A DNA stretch of 43,641 nucleotides from NCBI GenBank assembly GCA_014695325.1, contig JACJNZ010000066.1:1-43641 (forward strand), read 5' to 3'. Positions 42,604 to 43,641 of the stretch are shown here, in pieces (position 1 is the stretch's first letter; the number at the start of each line of letters is the position of its first letter). The notes under the pieces are model-generated. The model was not told where the DNA came from. It saw nothing but the letters and a program-made list of their open reading frames with translations, and ran no database searches. The position numbers were made by a program, and so were the translations under genes. The DNA comes from Cyanobacteria bacterium FACHB-502. Its GTDB lineage: Bacteria > Cyanobacteriota > Cyanobacteriia > Elainellales > Elainellaceae.

Positions 42604-43248
42604 TTAGTCGATAAAGCCCATCAGGGTTTCGCTATCGTCGATTTCATTTGAAGCGATCGGACGACCACCAGGCAGAAGGGTTGCAGCCAGCAGATCCGGG
42701 TTACTTGCCATGACCGGGCGACCGCCGGGCAGCGTCAGGTCATCACATACCACCATATCGCTAGCGAAAATAGGACGATTGCCTGGAAGAGCATATTCCA
42801 TCACTTGCAGATGGCTTGCCATGATCGGACGACCGTTCAGAATCGTGCTAAAAACATCCATGTGGCTTGCAGCGATCGGGCGAACCCCTGCAGCAGTGAA
42901 CTCTTCTACAACCTCGATCGCACCATGTATAATCGGACGATCGCCCAGGTAGCCCGTAAACCCTTGCAGATCTCCCTTAGAGTCCTCGGTTCGCACTGCC
43001 AGCTTTGAATCCCCACCATTGGTTTCCGGTTTCTTCGCCAGATCCAGCTTGCCTGCTTTTGACTCAGTCACTTCGCCGTTGCCCGCGCTCTTCTCTGCCA
43101 TCGTTTCCTCCTGTACCAGTGCTTTATCTGATGGGTTACTTGGTGCGTTACTTGGTGCATTATCTGACGGATTTACCACCGCCGTTGCCTTTGCTCTGCT
43201 TCTGCGGCTTCTTCCCCCGGTCGAACCCCCCGCTGAACTTGTGCCCAT
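42604..43248 (-). CDS. Repeat protein with G-x-R-P-I-x-A-S units
   Basis: A 214-residue protein of unknown function. Residues 1-95 are polar and disordered, with a basic patch GRSRRSRAKA near the start. Residues 98-214 hold six units about 17-21 residues long, centred on DRPIIHG, VRPIAAS, GRPIMAS, NRPIFAS, GRPVMAS and GRPIAS, each followed by a short acidic stretch. Similar proteins occur in cyanobacteria, to my recollection. The ATG at 43248 has GGAG 8 nt upstream, but an internal ATG at 43101 (residue 50) has a perfect AGGAGG 5 nt away, so two forms may exist. It precedes mnmH on the same strand, 165 bp away. Confidence 0.75.
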   Translation of the reverse strand: MGTSSAGGSTGGRSRRSRAKATAVVNPSDNAPSNAPSNPSDKALVQEETMAEKSAGNGEVTESKAGKLDLAKKPETNGGDSKLAVRTEDSKGDLQGFTGYLGDRPIIHGAIEVVEEFTAAGVRPIAASHMDVFSTILNGRPIMASHLQVMEYALPGNRPIFASDMVVCDDLTLPGGRPVMASNPDLLAATLLPGGRPIASNEIDDSETLMGFID

Positions 43249-43576
43249 TGCCTACACTCCAACCTGCGCTAAATCAGTTTGCTGAAGCTCAATCAACTAG
43301 CTTCAAGTCAACTAGTTTAAAGGGATGATGCCGATCGTGAATAAAACGATATATAAGTGCAACTTAGGCTACATTATAGGCGGAAACCATCCCTTTTCCA
43401 TCGGCAGAATTTTGGCAGAACGATAGGGATTGCTAAAGCGTCCGATTACTTTTCGTTTAGACACTCGCTGAAAAGCGGACGGCGATCGTCAGCATATTGC
43501 CAGTGCATGATCAGCACCGTGTCAATAGACTTGTCGGGAAATAAGCAAGAATAGAAGGCAGAAATGGGATAAGCAA
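43249..43576. other. Gap before the right-end transposase
   Basis: 328 bp holding a tandem duplication (43293-43322), the promoter side of the repeat-protein gene, and probably the left end of the IS near 43520-43576. No gene was seen. Confidence 0.45.
43293..43322. repeat. Two-copy 15-bp tandem duplication
   Basis: TCAACTAGCTTCAAG is followed by TCAACTAGTTTAAAG, two differences. Confidence 0.75.
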
Positions 43577-43641
43577 ATGCTGGATATTGAACGGGTGCTG
43601 ACACAAGACCGCTTGCTGCGCGCTTTAACTGGCTTGAATCG
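43577..43641 (+). CDS. IS5-like transposase, N-terminal fragment cut by the window edge
   Basis: An ATG at 43577 opens 21 complete codons reading MLDIERVLTQDRLLRALTGL and continuing N at the edge. This is the opening of a transposase common in cyanobacteria (RxLTGLN, then normally a K-x-F-E-x-L segment), which I place in the IS5 group. The catalytic part is outside the window. Its terminal inverted repeat was not identified with certainty; a region near 43525-43550 is possible. Confidence 0.65.
   Translation, partial: MLDIERVLTQDRLLRALTGLN

Noticed and set aside
1-43641. CRISPR array, tRNA or rRNA genes
   Set aside because: No regularly spaced direct repeats with unique spacers were seen; the repeats found are two- or three-copy without spacers. 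No tRNA T-loop signature or rRNA sequence was recognised by eye.

Overview
The window looks like chromosomal DNA of a cyanobacterium, probably a filamentous Leptolyngbya/Oscillatoria-type lineage (the lineage is inference). The evidence is a dense scatter of the HIP1 octamer GCGATCGC and its CGATCG core, a tandem-BMC carboxysome shell protein (CcmP type), a solanesyl diphosphate synthase of plastoquinone synthesis, ferredoxin-type sulfite reductase, a COP23-family secreted protein, DUF1830 and DUF1802 proteins, and a pyruvate kinase with a C-terminal PEP-utiliser domain. Both ends stop inside transposase genes (IS630-like on the left, minus strand; IS5-like on the right, plus strand), so the window probably equals a contig broken at insertion sequences.

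Layout. 1-3.1 kb is an accessory region: the IS630 fragment, a 45-codon ORF, an orphan ribbon-helix-helix protein, and a two-gene minus-strand unit. That unit pairs a short helical protein of Bell/HeLo-like appearance with an NB-ARC/TPR STAND NTPase. The two proteins carry matching Asn/Gly/Tyr-rich motifs, at the C-terminus of the first and the N-terminus of the second. This is the arrangement described for NLR-associated amyloid signalling pairs in bacteria, and it is the most exciting feature here. 3.3-9.1 kb holds rsmA, a periplasmic SIMPL protein, a Gfo/Idh/MocA oxidoreductase, sds, a pentapeptide-repeat protein and ccmP (TTG start). 9.4-16.3 kb holds a small protein with an internal duplication, a JAMM peptidase, a secreted TPR-like protein, moeB (adenylyltransferase-rhodanese), a metallo-beta-lactamase/beta-CASP-type protein, a 40-residue membrane peptide and an alkyladenine DNA glycosylase.

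16.6-24.8 kb holds sir with a ribbon-helix-helix-like tail, an AraC regulator beside a BenE transporter, a TerB-like/CbxX AAA+ ATPase, an overlapping DUF1802 pair preceded by a structured, terminator-bearing leader, and a COP23 protein. 25-34 kb holds pyk, a coiled-coil membrane protein, obgE, a full-length homologue of eukaryotic phosphorylase kinase alpha/beta subunits, and a WecB/TagA/CpsF glycosyltransferase. 34.4-43.3 kb holds a B12-binding-type radical SAM protein, DUF1830, trmL, an alpha/beta hydrolase, rlmN, an RsmB/NOL1-like methyltransferase, mnmH and a protein built of G-x-R-P-I-x-A-S repeats. RNA modification is well represented: rsmA, trmL, rlmN, the RsmB-like enzyme and mnmH.

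Two non-coding patterns run through the window. One is a dispersed intergenic element with the core GCCCCCTAAATCCCC and a downstream GGGGAACTTTGA, in at least six copies. The other is at least ten short tandem duplications (13-18 bp, two or three copies) with unrelated unit sequences, mostly in gaps next to gene starts. I saw no rRNA or tRNA genes, CRISPR array or prophage.
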